From the NCBI GenBank assembly GCA_003056245.1, contig MVDH01000006.1:343384-407383 (forward strand): a stretch of 64,000 bases of DNA, given 5' to 3'. Shown one piece after another: positions 43,290 through 52,951 of this stretch. The first letter of the stretch is position 1; the number at the start of each line of letters is the position of its first letter. The notes under the pieces are model-generated. The model did no database searches. It saw only the letters and a list, made by a program, of their open reading frames with translations, and was not told where the DNA came from. The translations under genes were made by a program, and so were the position numbers. The stretch comes from Cellvibrio sp. 79 (lineage in GTDB: Bacteria; Pseudomonadota; Gammaproteobacteria; Pseudomonadales; Cellvibrionaceae).

Positions 43290-45953
43290 ATGAAAACAAA
43301 TAGCGAAAAAAACAATCTGATATTGTTTTTAAACAAATACAATCTGCTTTACTCCAAGATAGCACCGCACGGTAACGCACCGAACAGTATTCCACGGCTA
43401 CATTGCCTTCACCTCCTATCCGACCCTCATTGGCAGACAGCACTTATTGTTGCACCAGCAGGATTTGGAAAATCCAACCTGCTCCGACAATATGTTTGCA
43501 ACCAAAGAAAGCCCTACTGTTGGATATCACTCAGCGCTGACGAGAATGATATCTATCGATTTGTCTATTATTTAATAGCCGCTGTAAAGTCAGTCAATGC
43601 TGCTTTTGATAGTTTCGACACCTTGGCCAAAGGATTAACCGAAAACATGGGAGCATTCAAAACAAGTTTCATTAATGAGCTGGTAATTTTTGAGACACCG
43701 TTGATAATGGTGATTGAAGATTTTCACTACATTGACAACGCCCAGATAAAAGATCTTGTCAGGTACCTGATCAATCATCTTCCTGAACATGTAAAAATAA
43801 TGCTAAGCAGCAGAAAAACTATTTCGTTAAATCTTGCAAAGCACCGACTTGAAAGAAAAATTATTGAAATATATTCGGCCGATTTGCGTTTCACTCGCAA
43901 TGAAATTGCATTTATGTTTCTTAAATACAGCGCAGTAAGTCTTTGTGAAACCGACATTAGAAAAATTGAGCAGAGAACCGAAGGATGGCCTGCGGCATTA
44001 CAACTTGTGTATATGCTAGAGAAAAATGAGATATCCTATAACAACAACCTATCGCACTTTAACAACGCCTACATACAAGAGTATATTCGAGAAGAAATTC
44101 TGGAACACTACCCTGATAGTGTGAAAGATTTTTTATTGAAATCCTCTATTCTCCCAAGTTTGACGCCGGCATTATGCAACGCTATTACAGGTATCTATAA
44201 TGCAGGCGAAATACTAACCGAATTACAAAAATCAAATACATTTATTATCCCGCTAGAAAACAATGACAAGTGGTTTAGATTCCATCATATTTTTGGTGAT
44301 ATTTTGCACCAGGAATTTATCGCTAGTTATTCGGATGAAGAAAGATCGTTGATCCATAAGAAAGCCAGCTTATGGTATGAAAATAACGGATACCTTCAAG
44401 AGGCTATAAATAATGCAATCAGTTCAAAGGATTATTTTTTTATCGATGAGTTTTTAGATAGAAACGTAGAAGGCCTTGTTCTTCTGGCGCAGTTTGACCA
44501 ATTGACCTTATGGTTTAGCAAATTGGAAGAAAAAAGGATTTCATCGCCAATCGCAAAAATATGGATTGTGTGGCTGAAATTATTCTCCCTAAATATTGAC
44601 CGCCCCATTATTGATTACCTTATTGACTGTGCAAATCGTGGATATAAAAATCAGCGGGAGGTAAATGATGTGTACTCATCCATACCCGTTCACATTGCGG
44701 CAATTCAGGGGCTTATCGCAGTTTTTGACGAAAACTACCACACCAGCATTCAATTATCCACAGAAGCACTGCAAAAGCTGCGCACGACTGAAATAGTTAA
44801 CAAATCCCTGGAGGGCACTATTTTTTTTAATCTGGCGCGCGCGCATTTATCATTAAGCAACTTAACAAAAACTATTCACTATGCACGAGAGGCAAAACAA
44901 CTGGGATTCTCTATCGGTAATTATTATGGAGCAATTGCCTCGGTTAATCTAATCGCGCAAGCGATGATTCAAATGCTTGACATTAATGGCGCTGAGAAAC
45001 TGTATTTAGAAACACTTAAATTTTCGCTGAATAACAATCTAGCCGACCAACCTTTTGCAGCATACTTATACAATGGCTTGGGAGAAATCGAATACCTTCG
45101 CAATGAATTTGAAAAAGCTACAGCTTATTTAAAAAAATCTATTGAGTTAAGTTCTCGCGGAAAAGAAGTGAAAAGCCTTGTTAATGCACACAAATTATTA
45201 GCAACAATTTATTCTGCCCAGAAAAACAAACGAAGACTACATTTTCACATAAGAAAGCTTGACGAGCTGGCCTTAAAAATTTCTGCAAAAAACTGTCTGC
45301 GCGATATCAAGACATTTAAAGTTCATATTGACTTACTTGAAAAAAATGCTTCGCCCGCGCAACCGTCCAAAATCGCCCCAATCCATTGCACTATAGATGA
45401 TTTTACTGACACTAAAGAATATGAGATGTTTATTCATGCCAATGAATTAATAATAAAAAAACAGCATGAAGAAGCCCTGAGGGTTATCCATCATCATAAG
45501 GAGCTAGCGGAAAAACTGAGCCGAAAACTGAGTCTGTTAAACTTTCAATTTTCAGAAGCCAGGGCATTGACCCTGCTGGGTAGGAGAACGGAATCAATTA
45601 AGATGCTAATTGCCGCCATAGAATTGAGCCAGGCCTCAGGTGTTGACATATTTTTTGTGCAAGCAAAAAAATGGCTGCCATTCAACTTATCTGCAAGTGC
45701 TACACCTGCTGTAGCCTTGGCTCTGCTGCAATCAATGCATGAAGAAGAAAGCGATTGCGCAGATGTATCTGATTTGTATAAAAGCGCACTAACGAAACGT
45801 GAACTTGAAGTTATGGGAAAAATGAAGAAAGGTCTATCCAATAAACAAATTGCAGCCAATATGTGTATTTCTGAAGGGACTGTTAAACGCCATGCGCACA
45901 ATATCTTTTCCAAGTTAAATGTTAAAAACCGAGTGGCCGCAATTCAATGCTAG
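43290..45953 (+). CDS. LuxR-family (MalT/LAL-type) transcriptional activator
   Basis: An 887-residue regulator. Walker A VAPAGFGKS is at residues 54-62, with the STAND-type sensor VIEDFH and MLSSRK further on; the middle ~400 residues are helical TPR-like repeats; residues ~823-887 are a LuxR helix-turn-helix (LTKRELEVMGKMKKGLSNKQIAANMCISEGTVKRHAHNIFSKL). Such proteins bind ATP and an inducer, oligomerise and activate transcription, often from repeated sites. It is divergent from the biosynthetic operon and the shared region has repeats, so it is the best candidate for its pathway activator. The DNA is more A/T-rich than the flanks. The ribosome site before the ATG is weak. Confidence 0.9.
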   Translation: MKTNSEKNNLILFLNKYNLLYSKIAPHGNAPNSIPRLHCLHLLSDPHWQTALIVAPAGFGKSNLLRQYVCNQRKPYCWISLSADENDIYRFVYYLIAAVKSVNAAFDSFDTLAKGLTENMGAFKTSFINELVIFETPLIMVIEDFHYIDNAQIKDLVRYLINHLPEHVKIMLSSRKTISLNLAKHRLERKIIEIYSADLRFTRNEIAFMFLKYSAVSLCETDIRKIEQRTEGWPAALQLVYMLEKNEISYNNNLSHFNNAYIQEYIREEILEHYPDSVKDFLLKSSILPSLTPALCNAITGIYNAGEILTELQKSNTFIIPLENNDKWFRFHHIFGDILHQEFIASYSDEERSLIHKKASLWYENNGYLQEAINNAISSKDYFFIDEFLDRNVEGLVLLAQFDQLTLWFSKLEEKRISSPIAKIWIVWLKLFSLNIDRPIIDYLIDCANRGYKNQREVNDVYSSIPVHIAAIQGLIAVFDENYHTSIQLSTEALQKLRTTEIVNKSLEGTIFFNLARAHLSLSNLTKTIHYAREAKQLGFSIGNYYGAIASVNLIAQAMIQMLDINGAEKLYLETLKFSLNNNLADQPFAAYLYNGLGEIEYLRNEFEKATAYLKKSIELSSRGKEVKSLVNAHKLLATIYSAQKNKRRLHFHIRKLDELALKISAKNCLRDIKTFKVHIDLLEKNASPAQPSKIAPIHCTIDDFTDTKEYEMFIHANELIIKKQHEEALRVIHHHKELAEKLSRKLSLLNFQFSEARALTLLGRRTESIKMLIAAIELSQASGVDIFFVQAKKWLPFNLSASATPAVALALLQSMHEEESDCADVSDLYKSALTKRELEVMGKMKKGLSNKQIAANMCISEGTVKRHAHNIFSKLNVKNRVAAIQC

Positions 45954-46019
45954 TCACTCCGGATTCAACTTAACTTATCAACGACACGGGGTGAGCCTCT
46001 TGGGAGGTACACCTTTTGA

Positions 46020-46892
46020 TTAAAACAAACTCTTCGCCACCACGCGAATTTCCTGAATATTGCTCATCACAATATCCAATCCACCGGCAATGACTTTATT
46101 GTTTGGCTCTTCCAGTTTTTGATAGGAGGTCAATTCCTGAATCGGTGGCAAATCTGTTTTGGTATAGCTGAGTTTAAGGGCGTGATATAAGCCCAGATTG
46201 AGAAGATCAGTGAGGTTGGCAGGGCCAGGATTTTCGTCCGTCCAGTGACCGATTTCCTGCACTGCTTTTACATATTGCTCACCCACTTGCCACTGCTTGA
46301 GTGTAATCACCCCCAGGGATTTCGCATATTCACGGCACAGCGCAACATAAGCGGGAAGGTCCGGAGTTTCTTCACTGCTTTTGAATGCAGAAAGCACAGC
46401 GAGCGTACCTACTTCACTCAAAAGTGCAGCCATTAATACGTTATCGGGTAACACGTTTTTTAAATGCATTTGCTTGGCAATATACGTGCTCAAACTCGCT
46501 TTCAGTGCGAGGCGACGCCAGGCTTCCATAAACAATCGTTTATGTTTTACCGAGTGTACCGAAAATAAACTTTTAATTGAGTGCACCATCGTAATGCGTT
46601 CAACTTGATTCATCCCCAGCAAACGCACAACATCCAATAAATTTTGCGGCGGCGTTTGGGCTCCAATCAGGGGGCTTGATGCATATTTGAGTAGAACAGC
46701 CGATAACGCCGGATCCCTCGCCAGCAACTTGCTTAGGTCAACCATGGACAAATCTTGCTGGTCCATCGCTTTGCGAATTTCAAAAGTAATTGTCGGCAAG
46801 CTGGGCAATTGCTCCTTGCCATTTAGCAGGTCGCTGATCACGCTGCGATAGACGGAATAATCTGGTTGAACCGATTGCACACTGGAATCCAT
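46020..46892 (-). CDS. HDOD domain protein
   Basis: About 290 residues. From residue ~25 it matches the HDOD domain: LPSLPTITFEIRKAMDQQDLSMVDLSKLLARDPALSAVLLKYASSP, then VRLLGMNQVERITMVHSI, LALKASLSTYIAKQM and the ALLSEVGTLAVLSAF helix. HDOD proteins are non-catalytic relatives of HD phosphohydrolases used in bacterial signalling. No receiver or other output domain is attached. The start is uncertain: ATG 46892 or TTG 46928, both with weak ribosome sites. It converges on the LuxR gene with 66 bp between; no clear hairpin terminator is seen there. Confidence 0.85.
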   Translation of the reverse strand: MDSSVQSVQPDYSVYRSVISDLLNGKEQLPSLPTITFEIRKAMDQQDLSMVDLSKLLARDPALSAVLLKYASSPLIGAQTPPQNLLDVVRLLGMNQVERITMVHSIKSLFSVHSVKHKRLFMEAWRRLALKASLSTYIAKQMHLKNVLPDNVLMAALLSEVGTLAVLSAFKSSEETPDLPAYVALCREYAKSLGVITLKQWQVGEQYVKAVQEIGHWTDENPGPANLTDLLNLGLYHALKLSYTKTDLPPIQELTSYQKLEEPNNKVIAGGLDIVMSNIQEIRVVAKSLF

Positions 46893-47062
46893 ATAACGGT
46901 AAAAAGTAAATTGGTTTCGTTGACCCAATAAAATTGGCTTTGGAGACCAAAGGGTAGCAGATTTAATTGTCGCCGTAATAAATGCATTTGATTGATATCA
47001 CCAGATTATTGCACAGGCTAATTCCTGCTCATTTCCCCTGCTGTTACCAAATCTTCAAAAAA

Positions 47063-47080
47063 CTGTAGTCGAACTGACAT
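47063..47080 (+). promoter_or_regulatory. Candidate Pho box upstream of the PhoX-type gene
   Basis: CTGTAGT-CGAA-CTGACAT resembles the PhoB-binding double repeat of two CTGTCAT units with a 4-bp spacer (5 of 7 and 6 of 7 matches), about 63 bp before the start of a PhoX-type phosphatase gene. Confidence 0.4.
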
Positions 47081-47142
47081 AAAGCGTCGCTTTAATCGTT
47101 GTCAATTTTTTCATTTCTTATGACAACAACAGGAAGCAACCG

Positions 47143-49191
47143 ATGACCGACCATACTGTTTATGAAATCGACAATTCCGGCATTGAGCCGATGTCCAATA
47201 CTTCCAACAACACAACCTTTGGCGAAATTCTGGCCCAGCGCCGCCAATTTTTGAAAGGAAGTTTGAGCACTGCCGTCGCCGCCTTTATGGGCACCACACT
47301 GGTAGCTTGTGGTGGCGATGATGATAAGAAGAAGTCCAATTCAAGTTCTTCATCGTCCAGCAGCTCATCCAGTACTCCGGCATCATCAAGCAGTTCAAGT
47401 TCCTCGTCTGTCGCACCGCTGCTCGGTTTCACAGCAATTGCCACCAACCGCAACGATACAATCACCGTACCCACCGGTTACACAGCGACACCGTTCGTTC
47501 CCTGGGGCACACCATTAACTGGCAGCCTGCCAGCCTATAAAGCTGATGCCACCAATACCGGTGCCGAGCAGGAGCAGCAAGTGGGGGCGCATCACGATGG
47601 CGTTTTCTTCTTCCCGATCGATGCCAAAACTACCCACACCAGTTCAACCGAAGGTTTGCTGGTAATGAACCATGAATACATCGATGAAAAATTGATTCAT
47701 AAAAATGGACCAACCCTGGGCGCCACCCGCCCGGCCGACGAAGTACGTAAGGAAATTGCAGCGCACGGCGTTAGCGTGATCCATATCCGTAAAAACGGTA
47801 GCAATTGGGAAGTGGTAACAGGCAGCCCGTTTAACCGTCGTGTTACCAGCGGTACGCCAATGGATATTCGCGGCCCAGCCGCTGGCGACGCTAAACTCGC
47901 TACCAAATACAGCCCCAACGGGACGGCTACCCGCGGCACCATCAATAACTGCGGTATGGGCGCTACGCCTTGGAATACCTACCTGACTGCCGAAGAAAAC
48001 TGGGCCGGTTACTTCGTAAATAAGGATGCAGCCCAGGCACGCGAACACAAGCGTTATGGCGTATCAAACAAAAATGGCCGTTATTACTGGGAGTTGGCCG
48101 ATTCCGGCGCTGATGAATACGTACGCTTTGATGCAACAACCAAAGGTGCAACGGCCATCGACGATTACCGCAACGAGCCAAACACCTTCGGCTGGATGGT
48201 AGAAATTGACCCGTTCGATCCGGAAGGTCGTCCACAAAAGCGCACCGCCCTCGGTCGTTTCGGCCATGAAGGTGTGATCTTCGCCCCGGCAGTAGAAGGC
48301 AAGCCAGTGGTTTGTTACTCCGGTGACGACTCGCAAAACGAGTACATCTATAAGTTTGTTTCTGCTGAACCATTCCACAAAGCAACCGCAGGTGGCTGGT
48401 TGTTGAATACCGGTACTTTGTACGTGGCCAAGTTCAATGCCGACGGTACCGGCGAATGGTTAGCGCTGGATGTGACTAACAGTGCTTTCACTGCCAAAGC
48501 CGCAACGGCAGGCGTGAGCTTTGCTAACCAGGCTGATTTGCTGATCAACACCCGTACCGCTGCTGACCTCATGGGCGCCACCAAAATGGATCGCCCCGAG
48601 TGGGGTGCAGTGCATCCAACCACTGGCGAGGTTTACTTCACCCTCACCAACAACACCAGCCGTACTGAACTACAAATTGACGCCGCAAACCCACGCGCCA
48701 ACAATACTGACGGCCATATCATTCGCTGGCGTGAAGATGCCGACAAAACCACCTTTAAATGGGACATTTTCCTGTTGGGCGGCAATGTAGGCACAGTTAC
48801 CGGCACTGGCGCCAACGCAGTAACCCTGACCGCTGATAACCATTTCGCCAGCCCCGACGGTTTGTTGATTGATACCCGCGGTGTGGCCTGGATCCAGACC
48901 GACATGAGCGGTAACCAGCAAGGCACCGGCCCTTATGGCAACAATCAAATGCTGGCTGCCGACCCGGTCACCAAGCAAGTTAAACGCTTCTTTGTTGGCC
49001 CAATTGATGCCGAAGTAACTGGCGTAACGGTAACGCCGGATTTGAAAACTATGTTTGTTAATATCCAGCATCCCGGTGACCGCTCTACCCCATCTACCTT
49101 TACCAGCAGTTGGCCAGATGGCAGCGGTGCACGTCCACGCTCTGCCACCGTGATCGTCACCAAAAACGATGGCGGCATTATCGGTACCTGA
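47143..49191 (+). CDS. PhoX/DUF839 family phosphatase, Tat-exported lipoprotein
   Basis: A 682-residue PhoX-family protein. The N-terminus has a twin-arginine motif RRQFLKG (about residue 33) and then a lipobox-like LVACGG, so it is probably Tat-exported and possibly lipidated. A poly-Ser linker (~residues 66-90) follows. The body has PhoX hallmarks: QVGAHHDGVFFFP, LLVMNHEYI, NNCGMGATPWNTYLTAEENW, GWMVEIDPFDP, RFGHEG, VCYSGDDSQNEYIYKFV and the C-terminal FASPDGLLIDTRG. PhoX enzymes are calcium/iron alkaline phosphatases induced by phosphate limitation. AGGAAG precedes the ATG. A possible Pho box lies upstream and a strong terminator downstream, so it is a single-gene unit. Confidence 0.85.
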   Translation: MTDHTVYEIDNSGIEPMSNTSNNTTFGEILAQRRQFLKGSLSTAVAAFMGTTLVACGGDDDKKKSNSSSSSSSSSSSTPASSSSSSSSSVAPLLGFTAIATNRNDTITVPTGYTATPFVPWGTPLTGSLPAYKADATNTGAEQEQQVGAHHDGVFFFPIDAKTTHTSSTEGLLVMNHEYIDEKLIHKNGPTLGATRPADEVRKEIAAHGVSVIHIRKNGSNWEVVTGSPFNRRVTSGTPMDIRGPAAGDAKLATKYSPNGTATRGTINNCGMGATPWNTYLTAEENWAGYFVNKDAAQAREHKRYGVSNKNGRYYWELADSGADEYVRFDATTKGATAIDDYRNEPNTFGWMVEIDPFDPEGRPQKRTALGRFGHEGVIFAPAVEGKPVVCYSGDDSQNEYIYKFVSAEPFHKATAGGWLLNTGTLYVAKFNADGTGEWLALDVTNSAFTAKAATAGVSFANQADLLINTRTAADLMGATKMDRPEWGAVHPTTGEVYFTLTNNTSRTELQIDAANPRANNTDGHIIRWREDADKTTFKWDIFLLGGNVGTVTGTGANAVTLTADNHFASPDGLLIDTRGVAWIQTDMSGNQQGTGPYGNNQMLAADPVTKQVKRFFVGPIDAEVTGVTVTPDLKTMFVNIQHPGDRSTPSTFTSSWPDGSGARPRSATVIVTKNDGGIIGT

Positions 49192-49577
49192 TGCGCGTCA
49201 TAATCTGTTAACGGGATGTTAATCAGACTGTAACGCTCTCATATCAACATAAGAAATGCAGGGAACGTAATAGCCGCAAGGAGGCAGATAGGGACGTTAT
49301 GCAAGATCTCGTCAGAAGGGGCTCCGGCCCCTTTTTTCATTGGTGCAAAACAAGCCGTTTAAATTGCCCCGTTAATTCTGCTATTTCCGCCAAAAACCCG
49401 CGCCAGCTCTCGTCGGCAACCAGTTGGCTGCGATAAACTGCCGCCCCGGAGTTCCCCGCACGTATCCGCAGTAGCTCCATCATGTCGCAAAATAAAAACG
49501 CAACGAAAAGCAATAAACCCCATCGGCACCGCTCGATAATTCCAACACTAATAAATCAATAAACAGCAAGGTACAGC
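49192..49577. other. Intergenic region after the PhoX-type gene
   Basis: Holds the terminator at 49316-49337; the rest, about 240 bp before the epimerase gene, shows no gene and no clear promoter. Confidence 0.5.
49316..49337 (+). terminator. Rho-independent terminator
   Basis: AAGGGGC/GCCCCTT stem with a TCCG tetraloop followed by TTTTTT, downstream of the PhoX-type gene. Confidence 0.85.
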
Positions 49578-50837
49578 ATGAAACGATTCCTCCTTGGCCT
49601 GGCGCTCCTGACCGCCCCGGCCTTTGCTTCTGCACAAACTATTCCAGCCCCCTCGTCTGAGGCGCTGCTGCAAATGGCGAATGATTTCCAGCAGGAACTC
49701 ACCGGCAACATCTTGCCTTTTTGGCAAAAGAACTTGCCCAACAATGCAAACAATAGTTTTTATGGTGTGATAGACGCACAAGGAAAAGCCATTCCCGGCA
49801 GCGCGCGCAGCGCATTGCTTAGCAGCGAAATCCTGTGGGCATTTTCTGCGGCCGATGCAGAAATCCCCAATGACGATTACAAAAAAATATCTGCTTACGC
49901 CTTTGCCGACCTGGAAAAAAATTTCCAGGATAAAAAACACGGCGGCGTTTACTGGTCGATAGATGGCAATGGCAAACCGGCGGAAAGCCACAAACAAGTT
50001 TACGCCCAGGCCGTGGCAATGCTCGCTTACTGCGAATATGCCCGCACCAATAAACCGGCGCTGGCCCAGGCAAAAGCCATTTATCAACTGCTGGAAAAAA
50101 ATGCCCGCGACAAAACAAACGGCGGTTATTTCCAAACATTGGCCCAGGATTGGAGCAAGGGTGAAGTTGTCGATAGCGTTAATAGCGGCGCAGCTAAAAC
50201 CCTCAAAACACAATTGCACGTATTGCAGGCCTATAGCCGTTTATTAGCACTTGCACCAAATGCCGAATTAAAGAAAAACCATCTGGCATTAATCAATTTA
50301 TTGCAAACCAAACTCTACAACAGCAAAACCGGTCACTTTGATTTGAACTTCAGCGATAACTGGAAGGCACAAGGCGATACCATCAATAATGGGCTGGACC
50401 AAGAAGCTGCATGGTCATTAGTCATTGCCGCCAGAGTGCAAGACGATAAAGAATTAATTAAACAAACCGAGCAACTCGCCCTTAAAGTTGCTGCAATCGG
50501 GCTCAAAAATCTGGATGGCACCGGCGGTCTGGTTAACAGCCCAAAGGACACCAATAAAGATTGGTGGGCACAGAGCGAAGCACTGGTATCTTTTCTCACC
50601 GCGTATCAAATTAGTGGCGATACACAATACCTGATGGGCGCCATGCGCAATTGGGGTTTTATCAAAGCCCACCTCGTTCATCCGCAAGGTGATTGGTATT
50701 GGGGCACTGACACTGCTGGCAAACAGCGTATCGAACCGCGCGCAAATTTGTTCAAAGGTCCATTACATAATGGCCGCGCGATGCTGGAAGCGGCTTATCG
50801 GTTGCAGGTATTAGGTGCGACTAGCAAAGTGCATTGA
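49578..50837 (+). CDS. Exported AGE-family (N-acylglucosamine/cellobiose 2-epimerase-like) protein
   Basis: A 419-residue (alpha/alpha)6-barrel protein. Family blocks: NNSFYGVIDAQGK, RSALLSSEILWAFSAA, HGGVYWSIDGNGKP, KQVYAQAVAMLAYCEYAR, KTLKTQLHVLQAYSRL, NNGLDQEAAWSLVIAA, DWWAQSEALVSFLTAY and a closing GPLHNGRAMLEA with catalytic-type His residues. AGE enzymes are normally cytoplasmic epimerases of N-acetylglucosamine, cellobiose or mannose. This one has a clear signal peptide (MKRFLLGLALLTAPAFASAQ), so it should act in the periplasm or outside, fitting a plant-polysaccharide degrader. AAGG precedes the ATG, and a strong terminator follows, so it is monocistronic. Confidence 0.85.
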   Translation: MKRFLLGLALLTAPAFASAQTIPAPSSEALLQMANDFQQELTGNILPFWQKNLPNNANNSFYGVIDAQGKAIPGSARSALLSSEILWAFSAADAEIPNDDYKKISAYAFADLEKNFQDKKHGGVYWSIDGNGKPAESHKQVYAQAVAMLAYCEYARTNKPALAQAKAIYQLLEKNARDKTNGGYFQTLAQDWSKGEVVDSVNSGAAKTLKTQLHVLQAYSRLLALAPNAELKKNHLALINLLQTKLYNSKTGHFDLNFSDNWKAQGDTINNGLDQEAAWSLVIAARVQDDKELIKQTEQLALKVAAIGLKNLDGTGGLVNSPKDTNKDWWAQSEALVSFLTAYQISGDTQYLMGAMRNWGFIKAHLVHPQGDWYWGTDTAGKQRIEPRANLFKGPLHNGRAMLEAAYRLQVLGATSKVH

Positions 50838-50864
50838 TGCCGCATCACCTGAAATCCATTTACT

Positions 50865-50893
50865 AAAAACCCGGCAAGTGCCGGGTTTTTTAT
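50865..50893 (+). terminator. Rho-independent terminator
   Basis: AAAAACCCGGC/GCCGGGTTTTT stem with an AAGT loop and trailing T-tract, 27 bp after the epimerase stop. Confidence 0.9.
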
Positions 50894-51034
50894 TGCGTGG
50901 GCTGGAACAACGACGTAACTGCTCAAAATTAACATCCACTGTGTTGCGCATCACATTCTCGCTTGCGGTGCGCGCCAATGCGTGTGTTATGATCCGCCAC
51001 GCTTTAAAGGAGATCATCACACAGGAACCTAGAT

Positions 51035-52186
51035 ATGAATTCACCTCTCGTTCGCAACACCGCTTCCAGTTACTTCCAATTTCAACAATCACTCGATCAA
51101 TATGTATTTTTCTCCCCGCTGACTATGGGTGGTTCATCCGGTCGCGCCGTTAAAATCCATAAAGATCTTTTTCTACCGTTCTTTTGTGTGGTAGATCCAA
51201 CAACTCACGATGGCCAAAGCATTATTCGCCAAATCGAAAATCTGCGCACCACTTGCACCATCGTCAGAAAAGAAACCGGCAGCGGCTATCAAAACAACCC
51301 TTACCAACGCGCTGATCACAAAGCCCGCTTAACTAAAATCAGCAATGCGTTTCACCAGATGCTGATCATTAAGAATTTGCACGTTTATTATCGTGTGAGC
51401 CAGGAGAGTGATGATAAAGCGCCGAGTATTTATATTATGGATATTCGGCAGATTAGTCAGGATACTGGAGAAAAATCTGGATTATATGAAACAAGCAAAT
51501 CGTCCTTTAACTCCAGATCAGTTGAAAAAATGAGGACTGCCGAGATTGATGGAAGAAAAGTTTACATAAACGGTTCTAGCCAAACAGTAAAATTAGCAAT
51601 GAATAGCGCCCGCTACTCAACAAATGACAGCAACGCTTTATTGTTTTATTGCTCAACAAGAACAACTGATGAGCTAGGGGTTTTAGGAAGTAAAACCAAA
51701 TCTCGCATAACAACAGAAACTATTAATGAACTCACCAATGTACTTAAGATAAACCAAAAGGCATCTCGAGGTGTTAGCTGGTATTTGGAAGGTGAAGGAG
51801 TAAATGTGTTAGCCGAGGCAATCAAGCAAATCCCGGGCGACTTGAGTACTCATGAGTTTCGCTTTATCAATCCCATTGCAAACACCGCTCGCTTGATTGA
51901 GGCATTAACAAACAAGAAAGCAAAGTTTGAAGGTGAGTTTTTCAAATACGATCAAAATAGAGCATCGCTAATAGCGATAGGATCAAATAAAGATGAGCTA
52001 TTACGAGCGATAGGAAAATTACCAGCTGGGAAAAACTATGACCTCATTACGCGCAACTATATTGTTAAAGCAATCAATGACCTTTCTGCAAGCGGACAAC
52101 GAGCAATCGCCCAACAACCAAAAAATCATTCGACAACAAAAACGTTTATTCAATCATTAAAGAATGCGGGGACATATCGCAAATGA
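51035..52186 (+). CDS. Hypothetical protein, first of a coupled pair
   Basis: A 383-residue soluble protein that I do not recognise. No signal peptide or membrane helix. The N-terminal ~130 residues are mixed alpha/beta with MLIIKNLHVYYRVS and APSIYIMDIRQI strands; the rest is polar, with an RGVSWYLEGEGVNVLAEAI stretch and a helical end. From about 51400 on, the DNA is more A/T-rich than the flanking genes. It overlaps the next gene by the ATGA at 52183-52186, and both are bracketed by terminators, so they form an isolated two-gene cassette. Effector/immunity or defence pairs often look like this, but nothing in the sequence shows which. Confidence 0.7.
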   Translation: MNSPLVRNTASSYFQFQQSLDQYVFFSPLTMGGSSGRAVKIHKDLFLPFFCVVDPTTHDGQSIIRQIENLRTTCTIVRKETGSGYQNNPYQRADHKARLTKISNAFHQMLIIKNLHVYYRVSQESDDKAPSIYIMDIRQISQDTGEKSGLYETSKSSFNSRSVEKMRTAEIDGRKVYINGSSQTVKLAMNSARYSTNDSNALLFYCSTRTTDELGVLGSKTKSRITTETINELTNVLKINQKASRGVSWYLEGEGVNVLAEAIKQIPGDLSTHEFRFINPIANTARLIEALTNKKAKFEGEFFKYDQNRASLIAIGSNKDELLRAIGKLPAGKNYDLITRNYIVKAINDLSASGQRAIAQQPKNHSTTKTFIQSLKNAGTYRK

Positions 52187-52920
52187 CCCTATCAAACAAC
52201 ATTTTGGGGCCACGGTTTAACAAAGGCGATATTACTACCTTCATTTTTGATGAAAGTGAATTAACCCTAAGATTGCCAGTAATTCCTTATAACAAAAACA
52301 CTGTTGATGATGTATCTCCACTTAAAGATTACCGAAATGCTGATACTCGCGGATGGGATACAAATGATCAGGAGCGCCCGTGCAATCAATTAGCGTCACA
52401 AATTTGGTGTTATGAAGATGCAAAGACGCTAGATAATGTAGCTGAGTGCCAGCTTTATCTTGGCTTGGTGGAAGTCACTGAAGATCAACGAAAAGCAAAC
52501 ACTTTATTATCTTACGCGGACTTCGAAGAATTAATGATTGAGTGGCATCATTATTCATTTGGTGAGCGTCATAGCGAAATAAATGCGCAAAACCCTGAAT
52601 GGCCAGCAAAGCTCAATCGATACCATGGCCGCTCAGTACCTAAGGAGAACCTCAACTGGTTTGTAGTTCAGTTGAGTCTCTCATCGGAATCAAAACCCGT
52701 ACAGTTAGTGATGATTCCTGTTAACAATCGTTTTGTTTTAATGGCCTTCATTGAAATAAAAAGCCTCCACTACGCAGGTCGCACCAACCCCTACAGCGAC
52801 GAACAACTCAAACAATTTGAGCGTGATTTATTCGACGATTTCCTAAGCCATATTAAAATCGAATACAGCCCCGAAATAATTGCAACAATCCAATCCCTGA
52901 AAAACAAAACACCGGCATAA
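52183..52920 (+). CDS. Hypothetical protein, second of a coupled pair
   Basis: A 245-residue soluble protein, not recognised. It is acidic and rich in Asp, Glu and Asn; visible segments include SQIWCYEDAKTLDNVAECQLYLGLVEV, LNWFVVQLSLSS and VMIPVNNRFVLMAFIEIKSLHYAGR, suggesting a beta-sheet core, with a helical C-terminus. Its start overlaps the stop of the preceding gene (ATGA), so the two are almost certainly made together in fixed ratio. Its stop codon falls inside the hairpin loop of the terminator. No signal peptide or membrane helix. Confidence 0.7.
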   Translation: MTLSNNILGPRFNKGDITTFIFDESELTLRLPVIPYNKNTVDDVSPLKDYRNADTRGWDTNDQERPCNQLASQIWCYEDAKTLDNVAECQLYLGLVEVTEDQRKANTLLSYADFEELMIEWHHYSFGERHSEINAQNPEWPAKLNRYHGRSVPKENLNWFVVQLSLSSESKPVQLVMIPVNNRFVLMAFIEIKSLHYAGRTNPYSDEQLKQFERDLFDDFLSHIKIEYSPEIIATIQSLKNKTPA

Positions 52921-52935
52921 AGCCGGTGTTTTTAT
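52907..52935 (+). terminator. Rho-independent terminator overlapping the CDS end
   Basis: AAACACCGGC/GCCGGTGTTT stem around ATAAA, then TTTT. The upstream arm codes the last residues of the hypothetical gene and the stop codon is in the loop. Confidence 0.85.
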
Positions 52936-52951
52936 TTCAATTAGCCATTAA

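Noticed and set aside
47143..49191. The poly-Ser stretches in the PhoX-type and other lipoproteins as sequencing artefacts
   Set aside because: They vary in codon use, stay in frame and join a signal region to a folded domain, as in known Cellvibrio-like linkers.
49548..50219. A 223-codon minus-strand frame over the epimerase gene
   Set aside because: Overlaps a clearly coding plus-strand gene with signal peptide and family motifs; Cys/Phe-rich content is typical of an antisense shadow.
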